Shown piece by piece: positions 7,539 through 16,619 of a stretch of DNA of 64,000 nucleotides. The position numbers were made by a program, and so were the translations under genes. The notes below the pieces were generated by a model that ran no database searches, was not told where the DNA came from, and was given only the letters and a program-made list of their open reading frames with translations. Position 1 is the first letter of the stretch. The number at the start of each line of letters is the position of its first letter. Source of the stretch: CAZYLZ01 sp964648335 (GTDB lineage: Bacteria; Patescibacteriota; Minisyncoccia; Phycocordibacterales; UBA2100); the NCBI GenBank assembly GCA_964648335.1, contig CAZYLZ010000006.1:1-64000 (forward strand), in the 5' to 3' direction.

Positions 7539-10500
7539 CTATGGGCTTTCACCCCACGCACCGATAACGACCGACGGCGGTGGAGGTGGTGGAGGTGGGG
7601 GCGGTGGGGGCGTATCGTCGTTCACTATCGTGCATTGCTTCGTTTCGCCTGCGGCTATGGTTCCACTGCATAGAGGTCCGAGCGTCTTTGCGTAGCCCGC
7701 GACTCCCGGCTCTTCATCTACGGTGTAGGCCCCCGGGTCGAGCACGACCGAAACTCCCGGCGAATCGGTACCGGGAAATGTAGCCTGGCTCACGTTGGTG
7801 CCCGAGACCGTCATCGTAAAGTCCGCTGCGACCGACGATCCGGTGTTGTCGTTGACCACGTGCTTTACCACGTAGATGGTGCCCGTGGTCGGCGGCGGCG
7901 GCGGTACTATGGCCGCCGCAGGACACACCTGCGCTCCGATAAAACTAAAGATACCTTGCATGTCTGCGGACGTCGGCGAGATAAAGAAGTTGTCGCCGTC
8001 GCCGTTTTCTTGCACTACTTGGTAGTACACCCTAACCGGGATGTGATCGAGATAGAAGTCGCGCGTGTTTACCGTCGCGTTAGAAGTCACGCGCACGCGG
8101 AACTTGCTTTGGTCGAAGTCGCCCTGCGTCCAGCTGCGACCCCACGTGTCGCCACTGTTACCCAAGACACCGACATGCGAATGTGATGTCGATTCTCCCG
8201 AGTCGGTCTTAGAAACCCAGTTGGCACCCGCGTTGTACGAGAGCTCTACGCGCAGGCTGTTCGTTCCCGTTACCGAGTCAAGCCACCAGTTGGGCCGAAC
8301 TTCGATACCGGTGATGACCGCGTTTGGTGGAACAGAGAGACCGTATCCAGAATAGACATGGCGATCCCCTGCTCCGTCGGTATTCTGCGCTGCAACGTCG
8401 TCGTCCACATACGCTTTGTCGGGACTCACCTCGAAGCCGTTGCCGTCTCCTCCCGAGTCAGCAACATTGCCTGCGGGCGACTGCAACCCAGTATCGCCGT
8501 TAATTATTCCGGTCGTGTCGAAGAACGAGCCGTCGGCGTGCGGCGCATTCGTAACGGTTCCGCTTGCCAGACCTGCCAAAAGCGCACGTCCTGCAGTAGC
8601 ACCGTAGTGGATGGTAAAGATGGTCGTTCCGCTTGCTTTTGCGGCGTCGGCTGCAGAGTAGGCCTGTGCGACAGGATCGGTGACAATGCTCCAGCTCACA
8701 ACCGCATACAGATGTGTCACTCGCGGTACGGTACCGCCCGACGAAGTATTGAGTACGCCAAAGTGCGTCGTCCAGTTGTTTACTTCGGCAACGGTCCATG
8801 CGCCACCTAGAGGATTAGACGACATCGTCCATGTGTAGTCCGTGTAGTTTGATGAGAGGTTGTGCCCTACATCCACGGCCTGGGTGATGCTGTTCTCTGC
8901 CACCAGCTGGATTGCACCGTTACTCCCTGCCGTCTCTTTTGCAATCGCATGCACTGTCACCCTAATGTTCGACGCGTTTGCAGGCACGGTCGCATCGGGA
9001 AACGCATACGTCTGTGTTACCGCTCCTGCCGCGCTGTTTGATACATAGGTAGTATCGGAGTCGTTGGTAGAAACAGCCGCTACCGACGTTCCGGTGTTTG
9101 CGATCCAGGCCGTGTATCCGCCGATTGTTTGGGACTGTACCGTCGCACTGCCGGGGATTGTGTAGTAGACCTTGGTCTGCACCTGGTCGACCGAGAGCGT
9201 CGAATTGTTGGTGCACGAAAAGCCTGGGTCTACGTTCTCGAGTCGTGCGGTAAAGTTGGTGCTGTTGATCTCGGCTGGAGTCCAGGTGCGCCCCCAGGTG
9301 TTGGTGCTGCCACCGAACACCAACACCTGATCGCTGCTGCCGAGACCCGCAACATCGTTTGCCGTGAACGTAGTGCCGTTGGGAGCCAGATCGATATCGA
9401 GCTCGCATCCAGACGAGTCGCTCGACTTGGCTTCTGCTGTAACTTCGATACCGACAATAGTCGCCGTAGGCGGCACCAGGAATCCGAAGTTAGCGTACCG
9501 TTGTCGGTGCCCTGCTACCGCGTCCGTCGCATACTGGTTGTCGCTCGTAAACGCGCGCGTCGCGTTGGCAAACTGGTCGACACCACCTTGAGCAGTAGCT
9601 GCCGCCGGCGCATTAAACCCGACCGAGCCGGCAATCGTGTACGACACAACGGCGTACACCTGGGTTACGCGCGGAGTGGTCGCTCCTGTCGATGCGTTAA
9701 GTACACCGAACTTGTAGCTCCACGCATTCACGTCTGCCACAGTCCACGATCCACCGAACGGATCTGTCGCCATGGTCCAGGTGTAATCGGTGTACGTACT
9801 CGACAGCGAGTGCCCCGCATCGGCAACAAGGGTTCCTGCATTTTCTGCCACCAATACCACAGTGCCTGTTGTACCACCGGTCTCCTTGGCGATCGCATGA
9901 AGCGTCACCGAAATATTGGTAGCGCCCGCGGGAATACCGGCATTTGCCAAAAGGTATGTCTGGGCCTGGACCGCCGTATTGATATACGAGACATCGCCAT
10001 CATTTGTGTTTATCGCCGTCACCTTCGTACCGTTGTTCGCGCTCCACCCGCTATAGGTACCGAGTGCCGATGCTTGCAAAGTTTGCGAACCGGGCGTCGA
10101 TCCAGAAGGCTCGTTAGGATCGCCATCAGAGACGAGAATGAGTACTTTCTGTTTCGATGGATCGTGCCGCGGGCCGTTCAGTTCGTCGTTGGCGACAGTG
10201 ATCGCCGCCGAAAGATCGCTGCCCACCGATGAGTTCGATCCGGTGATCGAGTTTATGGCACTTTTGACGGTGGCGTAAGCATTGCTGAGAACTCCATTAG
10301 CGGGGATTGACGCTGCTGAGCCGTTGAGTCCGCCAAAGCTGCCTGCGCCGATCTTAGGTAGTGTTACCACGCCGGAATAGAGATTCACCAGAGCTGTCGC
10401 GGCAGCATTTTCGTCAGCGCGATCGGTCGAACTCATGCTCCCCGAACGGTCGAGTATCACCACCGTATCGGCGCAGGCCGGCGTCGGTGGCGCCGTATCA

Positions 10501-11456
10501 TCATAGGTGATGATACAGGTCTTGTTTTCGCCTGCCGCAAGCGAGATGGACGAGCTTCCTGCACAATGATACCCCCATGCGCTCTTGGTATAGCCTGGTA
10601 CGTTCGGAGCGCTCACGGTGTGCCCTCCGGGAGCGAGCGTGTACGGCTGGCCCGGCACCCGGACCACGCCGTCGATCGAAAGCGCGAAATCTGAGACAGT
10701 GCTCGTTCCTGCGTTGTCGTTGATAACGTTAGCTATGACACTGAGCTTGGCAGTCGTCGGGATGTCGTCGTTGAGCGCAAGACATGTCTTGATCTCGCCC
10801 GCAGCGACCGTGCCCGAACAGCCGGCGCTCAGCGTACGCGTATAGCCCGAAACCGCTGACTCAGTAACTTGGTACGACCCCGCGTCGACCGTAACCGCGA
10901 CACCGGTGTCAGATCCTGCAAATGACGAAAGCGAAACTGCGGTACCGGTCACGTTCATGGTGAAGTCGGCGGACGCATGGGTTCCGTCATCGTCGTTTAC
11001 CGTCTGCGTCACGACGAAGATGGTCCCGTGCGTCGGTGACGTTGCCGGGTTTTGAACGGTTGCAGAGACCTCCATCTCGGTGAATGCGCCTTTGTACGAT
11101 GCCTTGGTATGCACGAGTGCTTTCTTCTGAGTCGCATCAATCACGGTATATGTGACGCCCGTGATAAGGCAGGTGCCGTCGCCAACACTCACCGGCACTC
11201 CGCCGAGTGCCGAATCATAGGCAGGATCGGTCATCGGCGTGTAGGTGTAATCTTTCGCGACCTTGAGGAGCCCCGCATTGACGCACGATTCGGAAAGCCC
11301 GAGCGAGATGCGCTTGAACTCCTGGTCGAGCGCGTCGAAGCGCGAGAACAGTCCGGTCGCGCTTGCCGACGAGACGAGCCCCATGAGCACCAACGACAAA
11401 ATGATCGCTGTCATGAGCGCGATGTAGCCGCGAGATCCGGTTGCGTTTTGTTTCAT
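7539..11456 (-). CDS. Pilin-anchored vWA adhesin with nested beta modules
   Basis: A 1305-aa protein with a PilX-like hydrophobic N-terminus (RGYIALMTAIILSLVLMG) and no FTLIE motif. Two SpaA-like beta repeats (about 143-232 and 234-320) precede a von Willebrand A domain that begins at about 329 with the MIDAS motif DRSGS (336-340) and SDGDPN (443-448). The vWA fold is then interrupted by three beta modules (about 459-608, 612-766, 771-924), resumes at IFTIHYG (946-952), is interrupted again (about 980-1148), and closes with MQGIFSFIGAQVC near 1175. A third SpaA-like repeat (1191-1281) and a run of 12 prolines end the chain. Lying between minor pilin genes, it is best read as a metal-dependent tip adhesin comparable in role to PilY1; this role is inferred. 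Confidence 0.8.
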   Translation of the reverse strand: MKQNATGSRGYIALMTAIILSLVLMGLVSSASATGLFSRFDALDQEFKRISLGLSESCVNAGLLKVAKDYTYTPMTDPAYDSALGGVPVSVGDGTCLITGVTYTVIDATQKKALVHTKASYKGAFTEMEVSATVQNPATSPTHGTIFVVTQTVNDDDGTHASADFTMNVTGTAVSLSSFAGSDTGVAVTVDAGSYQVTESAVSGYTRTLSAGCSGTVAAGEIKTCLALNDDIPTTAKLSVIANVINDNAGTSTVSDFALSIDGVVRVPGQPYTLAPGGHTVSAPNVPGYTKSAWGYHCAGSSSISLAAGENKTCIITYDDTAPPTPACADTVVILDRSGSMSSTDRADENAAATALVNLYSGVVTLPKIGAGSFGGLNGSAASIPANGVLSNAYATVKSAINSITGSNSSVGSDLSAAITVANDELNGPRHDPSKQKVLILVSDGDPNEPSGSTPGSQTLQASALGTYSGWSANNGTKVTAINTNDGDVSYINTAVQAQTYLLANAGIPAGATNISVTLHAIAKETGGTTGTVVLVAENAGTLVADAGHSLSSTYTDYTWTMATDPFGGSWTVADVNAWSYKFGVLNASTGATTPRVTQVYAVVSYTIAGSVGFNAPAAATAQGGVDQFANATRAFTSDNQYATDAVAGHRQRYANFGFLVPPTATIVGIEVTAEAKSSDSSGCELDIDLAPNGTTFTANDVAGLGSSDQVLVFGGSTNTWGRTWTPAEINSTNFTARLENVDPGFSCTNNSTLSVDQVQTKVYYTIPGSATVQSQTIGGYTAWIANTGTSVAAVSTNDSDTTYVSNSAAGAVTQTYAFPDATVPANASNIRVTVHAIAKETAGSNGAIQLVAENSITQAVDVGHNLSSNYTDYTWTMSSNPLGGAWTVAEVNNWTTHFGVLNTSSGGTVPRVTHLYAVVSWSIVTDPVAQAYSAADAAKASGTTIFTIHYGATAGRALLAGLASGTVTNAPHADGSFFDTTGIINGDTGLQSPAGNVADSGGDGNGFEVSPDKAYVDDDVAAQNTDGAGDRHVYSGYGLSVPPNAVITGIEVRPNWWLDSVTGTNSLRVELSYNAGANWVSKTDSGESTSHSHVGVLGNSGDTWGRSWTQGDFDQSKFRVRVTSNATVNTRDFYLDHIPVRVYYQVVQENGDGDNFFISPTSADMQGIFSFIGAQVCPAAAIVPPPPPTTGTIYVVKHVVNDNTGSSVAADFTMTVSGTNVSQATFPGTDSPGVSVVLDPGAYTVDEEPGVAGYAKTLGPLCSGTIAAGETKQCTIVNDDTPPPPPPPPPPPPSVVIGAWGESP

Positions 11457-11457
11457 A

Positions 11458-11967
11458 TCATTTTCTTAGGTAGACGACCGTTTTAAAATCTTGATCTACC
11501 ACCTGTCCGGTCGGCGTTCGGGCCGAAACGGTAAAGGATGCTTCTACGCTCTCGGGGTCCGTACCTCCGCCGAAGGCATGACTGAAGGAAAGCGCACTAA
11601 TCTCGACGTTATCGTTATTGAGAACGTTTGCAGTGTTCGCGCCGCGTGCAAGCGTCATGTCTGTGCCCACAAGCTGAACCACGATTGGATGTGGGATCGC
11701 GGTGTCCCACTTGGTTACTGAGAGAGACGCTCCAGTATTGCCCACTGCAGGATCATCGACGGCACGAGCACCCGAGAGTACCCAGCCGATCTTGGCGACC
11801 AAGAAATTTCCCTCTTCTTGCACCAACGAGCGCGTAACCGAACGCGTACTAGCCTCGGCGATCGAATACGCGGCTGTGACGGCGCCGCCGATGATGATAC
11901 CGAAGAGTGCCATGTACATGAGCGCTTCGATGAGTGTGAACCCGCGTGTGTGAGTCTGTCGTTTCAT
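11458..11967 (-). CDS. Minor prepilin
   Basis: A 169-aa prepilin-like protein. MKRQTHTRG is followed by FTLIEALMYMALFGIIIGG, a class III leader with one glycine before the cleavage site and Glu at position 5. The rest is a beta-rich domain resembling PilW/GspJ-type minor pilins. The ATG lies one base after the stop of the preceding gene (TGA-T-ATG), so it is probably translationally coupled. In other species minor pilins of this size prime pilus assembly and sit at the tip. Confidence 0.8.
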   Translation of the reverse strand: MKRQTHTRGFTLIEALMYMALFGIIIGGAVTAAYSIAEASTRSVTRSLVQEEGNFLVAKIGWVLSGARAVDDPAVGNTGASLSVTKWDTAIPHPIVVQLVGTDMTLARGANTANVLNNDNVEISALSFSHAFGGGTDPESVEASFTVSARTPTGQVVDQDFKTVVYLRK

Positions 11968-11968
11968 A

Positions 11969-13456
11969 TCAGTTTGCAGTGAATACGCTAACCGATCCAT
12001 TCGCTCCAGAACCCGACCCTGCATACAGGCTATTAGCCTCGCATTCGAGTGTCGTCCCAGAGTACGGCAGCGATTTTTGCGTCACGGAGGAAATCGCTGA
12101 TGGATCGCTAATGCGTAAGACTTGGAGCTTGCTTGTGGTGGTCGTCACGATAAACGCGAGCGTGTCGCGAACGATAACGCCTGCCGCAGTGGCTCCGAGC
12201 GCGAATGCGCCTTTGGGCGCAGGCATGGCACTCGACGGGTCCTTTATATCGAGTACGTACAGCTCTTTATTAGGGCTCGAATATGTCCGCCCAAAGTAGA
12301 GATCGTCGCCGACGGCAAAGAGGGATCGTCCGAGTCCCACGCCGCCCGGGTTGTACACAGCACCCGGAGCCACGACCGGATTATAGGGATTACTGATATC
12401 GAGCACCACGAGTTGCTTGGTGTTATCGTCGGTTGCAAGGTATGCGTAATTGTTGCGGATAGTTATTGCCGTAACGCTCCTCCCCACTGCATAGCTTCCG
12501 CGTGCGACTGGAAACAAAGGATTGTGAACATCAATGATATGGAACTCCGGACCGCTCCCGGTCTTGCCAAGTCCAAGATAGAGATATCCGTTCTTGTATG
12601 CGACACTCACGCCACGGCCTTGTCCGCCGGTCCCGGTGACGCCCGGCGCCTTGTAAAAATACTTCACCGTCGGATTCGAAGGAACCGAGACGTCGACGAT
12701 TTTGAGCTGCGAGCATGCGCCGCCATATACGGTCGATGCATTCGAGAGATCGTCCGGGTTGAAGCACGATCCGAAGTTGGCTCCGTGCCCGTCGGCGACA
12801 TAGGCGTAGTTACCTACGACTGTCACCATGGCGGGACCTGCGGTAGTTGACGTCGCGATATCGACAGATCCGAGCACGGTCGCGAGGCTCGATGTCGCGT
12901 AGATGAAGAAGTTCGGCAAGTTCTGCGATACGGTTTGCGCAAGCCCCACATATACCTTCCCGAACGCAGCATCGATCGTGCTCACTGGTCCCTGCATCGC
13001 ATAGTCAGTTTGAGAGGGGTTTGTCCAATCCCCGGTCAAGACCGAGTCGCAGGTGTCGCTCGATTGCGCTGCAGAAAAATTAGAGACGAGCGAAGAGAGG
13101 CGCACGAACTGCCCTGTTCTACCGTAGCTACCGATCCAGGTCACGTTCGCCGTGATCTCTTTGCTCAGGAGGTCGCCGAGCGTTCTCACCGACAGCGTTT
13201 TAGTGTAGGTGATGGGCCCCAACACTTCGGTCGTGGTCGTCGGAACCAGGAGCTTGAAATCCTTGCGCGCTGTTGCCTGTGCGTTCTCGATCATCGCCTG
13301 TGAAATCCCAAGCGCTTCTGATTGAAGTTCGCCGTCGGTGCCCACTCCCTCGGCGCCGTACACGACCATGGCGACTGCCGAGATCGACATCACCATTATG
13401 GCCATGGCAATCAATACCTCGACTACAGTGAATCCGTAAGATGCGTTTCGTTTCAT
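11969..13456 (-). CDS. Prepilin fused to an LVIVD-type beta-propeller
   Basis: A 495-aa protein. The N-terminus MKRNASYG-FTVVEVLIAMAIMVMSISAV is a prepilin leader and helix with Glu at position 5. From about residue 165 the chain is made of repeated blades of the LVIVD type: LKIVDVSVPSNP, FHIIDVHNPLFP, LVVLDISNPYNP, LYVLDIKDPSSA and LQVLRISDPSAI, spaced 45-60 residues apart. LVIVD propellers are extracellular repeat domains thought to bind ligands. Fusion to a pilin places a propeller on the fibre or at its tip. The gene is coupled on both sides through single-base junctions. Confidence 0.8.
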   Translation of the reverse strand: MKRNASYGFTVVEVLIAMAIMVMSISAVAMVVYGAEGVGTDGELQSEALGISQAMIENAQATARKDFKLLVPTTTTEVLGPITYTKTLSVRTLGDLLSKEITANVTWIGSYGRTGQFVRLSSLVSNFSAAQSSDTCDSVLTGDWTNPSQTDYAMQGPVSTIDAAFGKVYVGLAQTVSQNLPNFFIYATSSLATVLGSVDIATSTTAGPAMVTVVGNYAYVADGHGANFGSCFNPDDLSNASTVYGGACSQLKIVDVSVPSNPTVKYFYKAPGVTGTGGQGRGVSVAYKNGYLYLGLGKTGSGPEFHIIDVHNPLFPVARGSYAVGRSVTAITIRNNYAYLATDDNTKQLVVLDISNPYNPVVAPGAVYNPGGVGLGRSLFAVGDDLYFGRTYSSPNKELYVLDIKDPSSAMPAPKGAFALGATAAGVIVRDTLAFIVTTTTSKLQVLRISDPSAISSVTQKSLPYSGTTLECEANSLYAGSGSGANGSVSVFTAN

Positions 13457-13457
13457 A

Positions 13458-13946
13458 TCAGTGGGTCCAGGCGATCGTACCTTCGACGCCGAATGTGATG
13501 GTTGATGATGATATCCCGTCGGTGATGGCGACCTCGGTGCCGGAAGGATACGTAGTGACGTCACCCGAGAGTGTATCGAAGACGACGTCAGAAACCGGAC
13601 CTGAGAACGATACCGGGTACTCGGGTACGGTCACGATATCGACTGCTGTGTCGCGCGCTGCATACGACGTACCTTGAAAGAGTACATACTGCCCTCCTGA
13701 CAGGTGCACACCGTGCGCCTTTCCAGCAGTACAACCCGTACCGAGGCAAATGTTGTTCATGCTCTCGGCGCGCGCTTTGTGGATCATCGCGACAAGCTTG
13801 TCACGTTCGCCGCGCAGCGACGATTTGCGGAAGGTATCCATGCCGACGAGCATGCTCATGCTACCGATGATACCGACGAGCCCCATCACAACGAGAAGCT
13901 CAATCAGTGTGAAGCCGCCGGTGCGGACCAGACCTCTCCTACTCAT
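13458..13946 (-). CDS. GspH/FimT-like prepilin
   Basis: A 162-aa prepilin with leader MSRRGLVRTGG before FTLIELLVVMGLVGIIGSMS. The pattern FRKSSLRGERDKLVAMIHKARAESMNN after the helix is typical of GspH/FimT pseudopilins, as is the beta-rich remainder ending in ITFGVEGTIAW. The ATG at 13946 is one base after the pilC stop (TAA-G-ATG), preferred over an upstream in-frame ATG that would overlap pilC. A single cysteine pair (CLGTGC) is present. Confidence 0.8.
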   Translation of the reverse strand: MSRRGLVRTGGFTLIELLVVMGLVGIIGSMSMLVGMDTFRKSSLRGERDKLVAMIHKARAESMNNICLGTGCTAGKAHGVHLSGGQYVLFQGTSYAARDTAVDIVTVPEYPVSFSGPVSDVVFDTLSGDVTTYPSGTEVAITDGISSSTITFGVEGTIAWTH

Positions 13947-13947
13947 C

Positions 13948-15228
13948 TTAGCCGTGCAAGCTTTGCGTAATGCCATAAATAGGAGTGATGATCGATACCG
14001 CGATGAATCCGACGAGAAGCCCCATGAAGATCATGAGCAAAGGCTCGATCAGTGTGGAGATATCTTTGGCGAAGTCGTCGACTTCGTTCTCGTAAAGGTC
14101 CGAGAGGTAGAGGAGCGTGTTCGAGAGGTTACCCGTCTTCTCACCAACTGCTACAAGTTGGGCGAGGATGTCGGGAAAGACGTTGCGATGGGCTGCCAGG
14201 TAAGTCGACATCCGCTCGCCGCGGTTGATCGTGTGCGCAAGCGCGCGGAAGTGTCGCTTGTAAACCAGATTCTGCGAAGTATCTGCGGTCAGGGGAAGTG
14301 CTTCTGACAAGGTGACGCCACCCTTGAGCATGATACCGAGCGTGCGCGTCGCGTTTGCAAGATTGTAGTACTGCACCATCTTTCCGACGAGAGGAATTTG
14401 GAGCAGGAATCCATGGAAGTACATGCGACTCGCCTTGTTCTTCTTGATGAGGATCGAGAAGGCGGTCACGAAAAGAACTATCCCCGCGGATAGCGCGAAA
14501 CCACTCTTCTGCAAGAAATTGCTGATTGCTATGACGATCTGAGTCGACATTGGCAAGGTCATGTGGAGGCTCGAGAAGATCGGCATAATCTTCGGGAACA
14601 GATAGACCATGAGGAAGATCGTTATGCCGACAGTCGCCGTCGTGATGAGCGCCGGGTACACCAACGCACCGATCACCTTGCGGCGGAGGATCTGCTTCTT
14701 CTTGAGTTCGTCGGCAAGATAGTCGAGGTTCTCGCTCAATACCCCGCTCGACTCACCCACTTTTATGATGTTGATCGCAAAATCACCGAACACGTGCGGG
14801 AATTTTCCGAAGCTTTTGGAAAGCGCCTGGCCCTGCGACGTGTCTTCTATAATTTGGTCAAGTATGCGGCGGTGGCTGCGGGTGCGCGATTGCGTGCGCA
14901 AGATATGGAGGCTCTCGAGCATCGGAACGCCTGCTCGGGTAAGGAATGAAAGACGCTTGGCAAAGAATGTCTGCTCTTTTATAGCGAGTCGCGGCGCGAC
15001 ATACTGATCCATCATCATCGCGAGCCTGGTGAAGCGAGACCGGTCGTCATAGCTACGCTTTACCGGAAGCGCTTTCGGTTCGTCGGGCTCGGGTTCGGTC
15101 GGGTCGGTGGGATTGCCGGGCAGCTTCGGGAAGAACGAGAGCTTGGCCGGCTGTCGTCGTACTCGCTCGCCCGCTATCGAAAACAATATGCGAGCGATGT
15201 TCTCGAAGGGTGCGGTTGCGATGTTCAT
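13948..15228 (-). CDS. pilC: Type IV pilus inner-membrane platform protein PilC
   Basis: A 426-aa polytopic protein of the GspF/PilC family, on which the PilB motor acts during pilus extension. Two GspF domains are seen: residues about 85-210 (FAKRLSFLTRAGVPMLESL, VGESSGVLSENLDYLA) and about 290-410 (ANATRTLGIMLKGGVTLSEAL, VGEKTGNLSNTLLYLSDLYE). Three membrane segments lie near 210-235, 255-275 and 395-420. The cytoplasmic N-terminus is Pro-rich and longer than usual. The start codon is one base after the pilB stop (TAA-T-ATG). Confidence 0.95.
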   Translation of the reverse strand: MNIATAPFENIARILFSIAGERVRRQPAKLSFFPKLPGNPTDPTEPEPDEPKALPVKRSYDDRSRFTRLAMMMDQYVAPRLAIKEQTFFAKRLSFLTRAGVPMLESLHILRTQSRTRSHRRILDQIIEDTSQGQALSKSFGKFPHVFGDFAINIIKVGESSGVLSENLDYLADELKKKQILRRKVIGALVYPALITTATVGITIFLMVYLFPKIMPIFSSLHMTLPMSTQIVIAISNFLQKSGFALSAGIVLFVTAFSILIKKNKASRMYFHGFLLQIPLVGKMVQYYNLANATRTLGIMLKGGVTLSEALPLTADTSQNLVYKRHFRALAHTINRGERMSTYLAAHRNVFPDILAQLVAVGEKTGNLSNTLLYLSDLYENEVDDFAKDISTLIEPLLMIFMGLLVGFIAVSIITPIYGITQSLHG

Positions 15229-15229
15229 A

Positions 15230-16474
15230 TTATTCGTGAATGACGCGTAATACCTCCTCGAGCGTTGTGAGACCTGCCTCGACTTTCTTGAGTCCGTCGT
15301 CGAACATCGTCGTCATACCGTTCTTTATGGCGATATTTTTTATGTCTGCCGACGATGCACGCGCGAGGATCGCCTCACGGATCTCGGCATCGGCGACGAG
15401 CACCTCGTTGATACAGAGACGTCCGGAATAGCCGCTTCCATTGCAGGAGGCGCAGCCCGCTCCGCGGTGAAGCTTGGTCTTAGGGTCGATAGTACGGCCG
15501 GTCGTGAGCAAGAGATGCTCGCGCAAGGCGTCGGTGAACTCGGTCTCTTCCTTGCAGTCCGAGCAGATTTTGCGCACGAGTCGCTGGCCGATCGCGATGG
15601 AGACCGTCGTCGCAACCAAGAATCCTTCGATCTTCATGTCCAACAGACGTGGAATGGTCGTCGCCGCGTCGTTGGTATGTACGGTAGAGAGAAGGAGGTG
15701 TCCGGTGAGCGCTGTATTGACCGCGATACCAGCGGTCTCGGCATCACGGATCTCGCCGACCATGATGACATTTGGGTCCTGGCGCAAGATACTCCGAAGA
15801 CCATTGGCAAACGTAAGCCCGGTGCGTGCGTTAACTTGTATTTGCTCTATGCCGTCGACGGAATACTCGATCGGGTCTTCGATGGTGATGATGGAAATGT
15901 CCGGCGACTTGAGCATCCGCACCAGCGTATACAAGGTAGTCGTCTTTCCCGATCCAGTCGGACCAGTCGCGAGAATCATGCCGGTCGGCTTCTTGATTGC
16001 CTGCAAGATCTTGCGTTTGTCTTCGGGACTGAACCCAAGGTCGTCGAGCGTAAAATCTTCGGCATTGCTCGAAAGGAGGCGCAGCACCGCATTCTCTCCG
16101 TGATACGTAGGACAAATCGAGACACGGATGTCGATGAAGGCTGTCTCGCCCATAGTGTGCCGGATGCGGCCATCTTGTGTAGCGTTGTGCTCGTCAGTGC
16201 GTAACGATGCGAGAACTTTTATACGCGAAATAACCTCGCCGTGGATCTCTTTAGGCAAGAGGCACACCTGTTGCAACACGCCATCGACGCGAAAGCGGAT
16301 GCGGACGCCTGTAAGGCTCGGGTCGATATGGATGTCTGAGGCGCGCATCTCGCTCGCCTTCTCGATGATGGCATCGACGACATTTATGATGGAGCAATTG
16401 ATTCCCCGAGCAAGCTCGAGGTCGAGTTTGCTTATGAGCACGTGCGAATTTATTTTTGGAATTACGGTATCCAT
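15230..16474 (-). CDS. pilB: Type IV pilus assembly ATPase PilB, short form
   Basis: A 414-aa secretion ATPase that powers pilus polymerisation. Present: Walker A GPTGSGKT (171-178), Asp box ITIEDPIEY, Walker B VIMVGEIRD, His box LLSTVHTNDA, and a tetracysteine zinc site CSDC (304-307) with CASC (341-344), which favours PilB over PilT. The MshEN-type N-terminal domains found in many PilB proteins are missing, leaving about 30 residues before the core. The start is taken as the ATG at 16474; an in-frame ATG 87 nt further upstream is possible, but neither has a clear ribosome binding site. First gene of the pilus operon. Confidence 0.9.
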   Translation of the reverse strand: MDTVIPKINSHVLISKLDLELARGINCSIINVVDAIIEKASEMRASDIHIDPSLTGVRIRFRVDGVLQQVCLLPKEIHGEVISRIKVLASLRTDEHNATQDGRIRHTMGETAFIDIRVSICPTYHGENAVLRLLSSNAEDFTLDDLGFSPEDKRKILQAIKKPTGMILATGPTGSGKTTTLYTLVRMLKSPDISIITIEDPIEYSVDGIEQIQVNARTGLTFANGLRSILRQDPNVIMVGEIRDAETAGIAVNTALTGHLLLSTVHTNDAATTIPRLLDMKIEGFLVATTVSIAIGQRLVRKICSDCKEETEFTDALREHLLLTTGRTIDPKTKLHRGAGCASCNGSGYSGRLCINEVLVADAEIREAILARASSADIKNIAIKNGMTTMFDDGLKKVEAGLTTLEEVLRVIHE

Positions 16475-16619
16475 AGCGTGCAGAATTCTGTCGTAGCGGC
16501 CAATCAGACAGCGGAAATTTGCTGTAGGACATTTATACGCCCAGAGGGCCTCTACCCGCAACCAAAAACGCGTGGTTTGCTATGCGAAAGGTGGCGCAAA
16601 ACAGCACTACACCACGCTT

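Noticed and set aside
9129..10232. A 367-codon open frame opposite the vWA adhesin
   Set aside because: Arg/Cys/His-rich composition typical of an antisense frame; no domain and no start signal.
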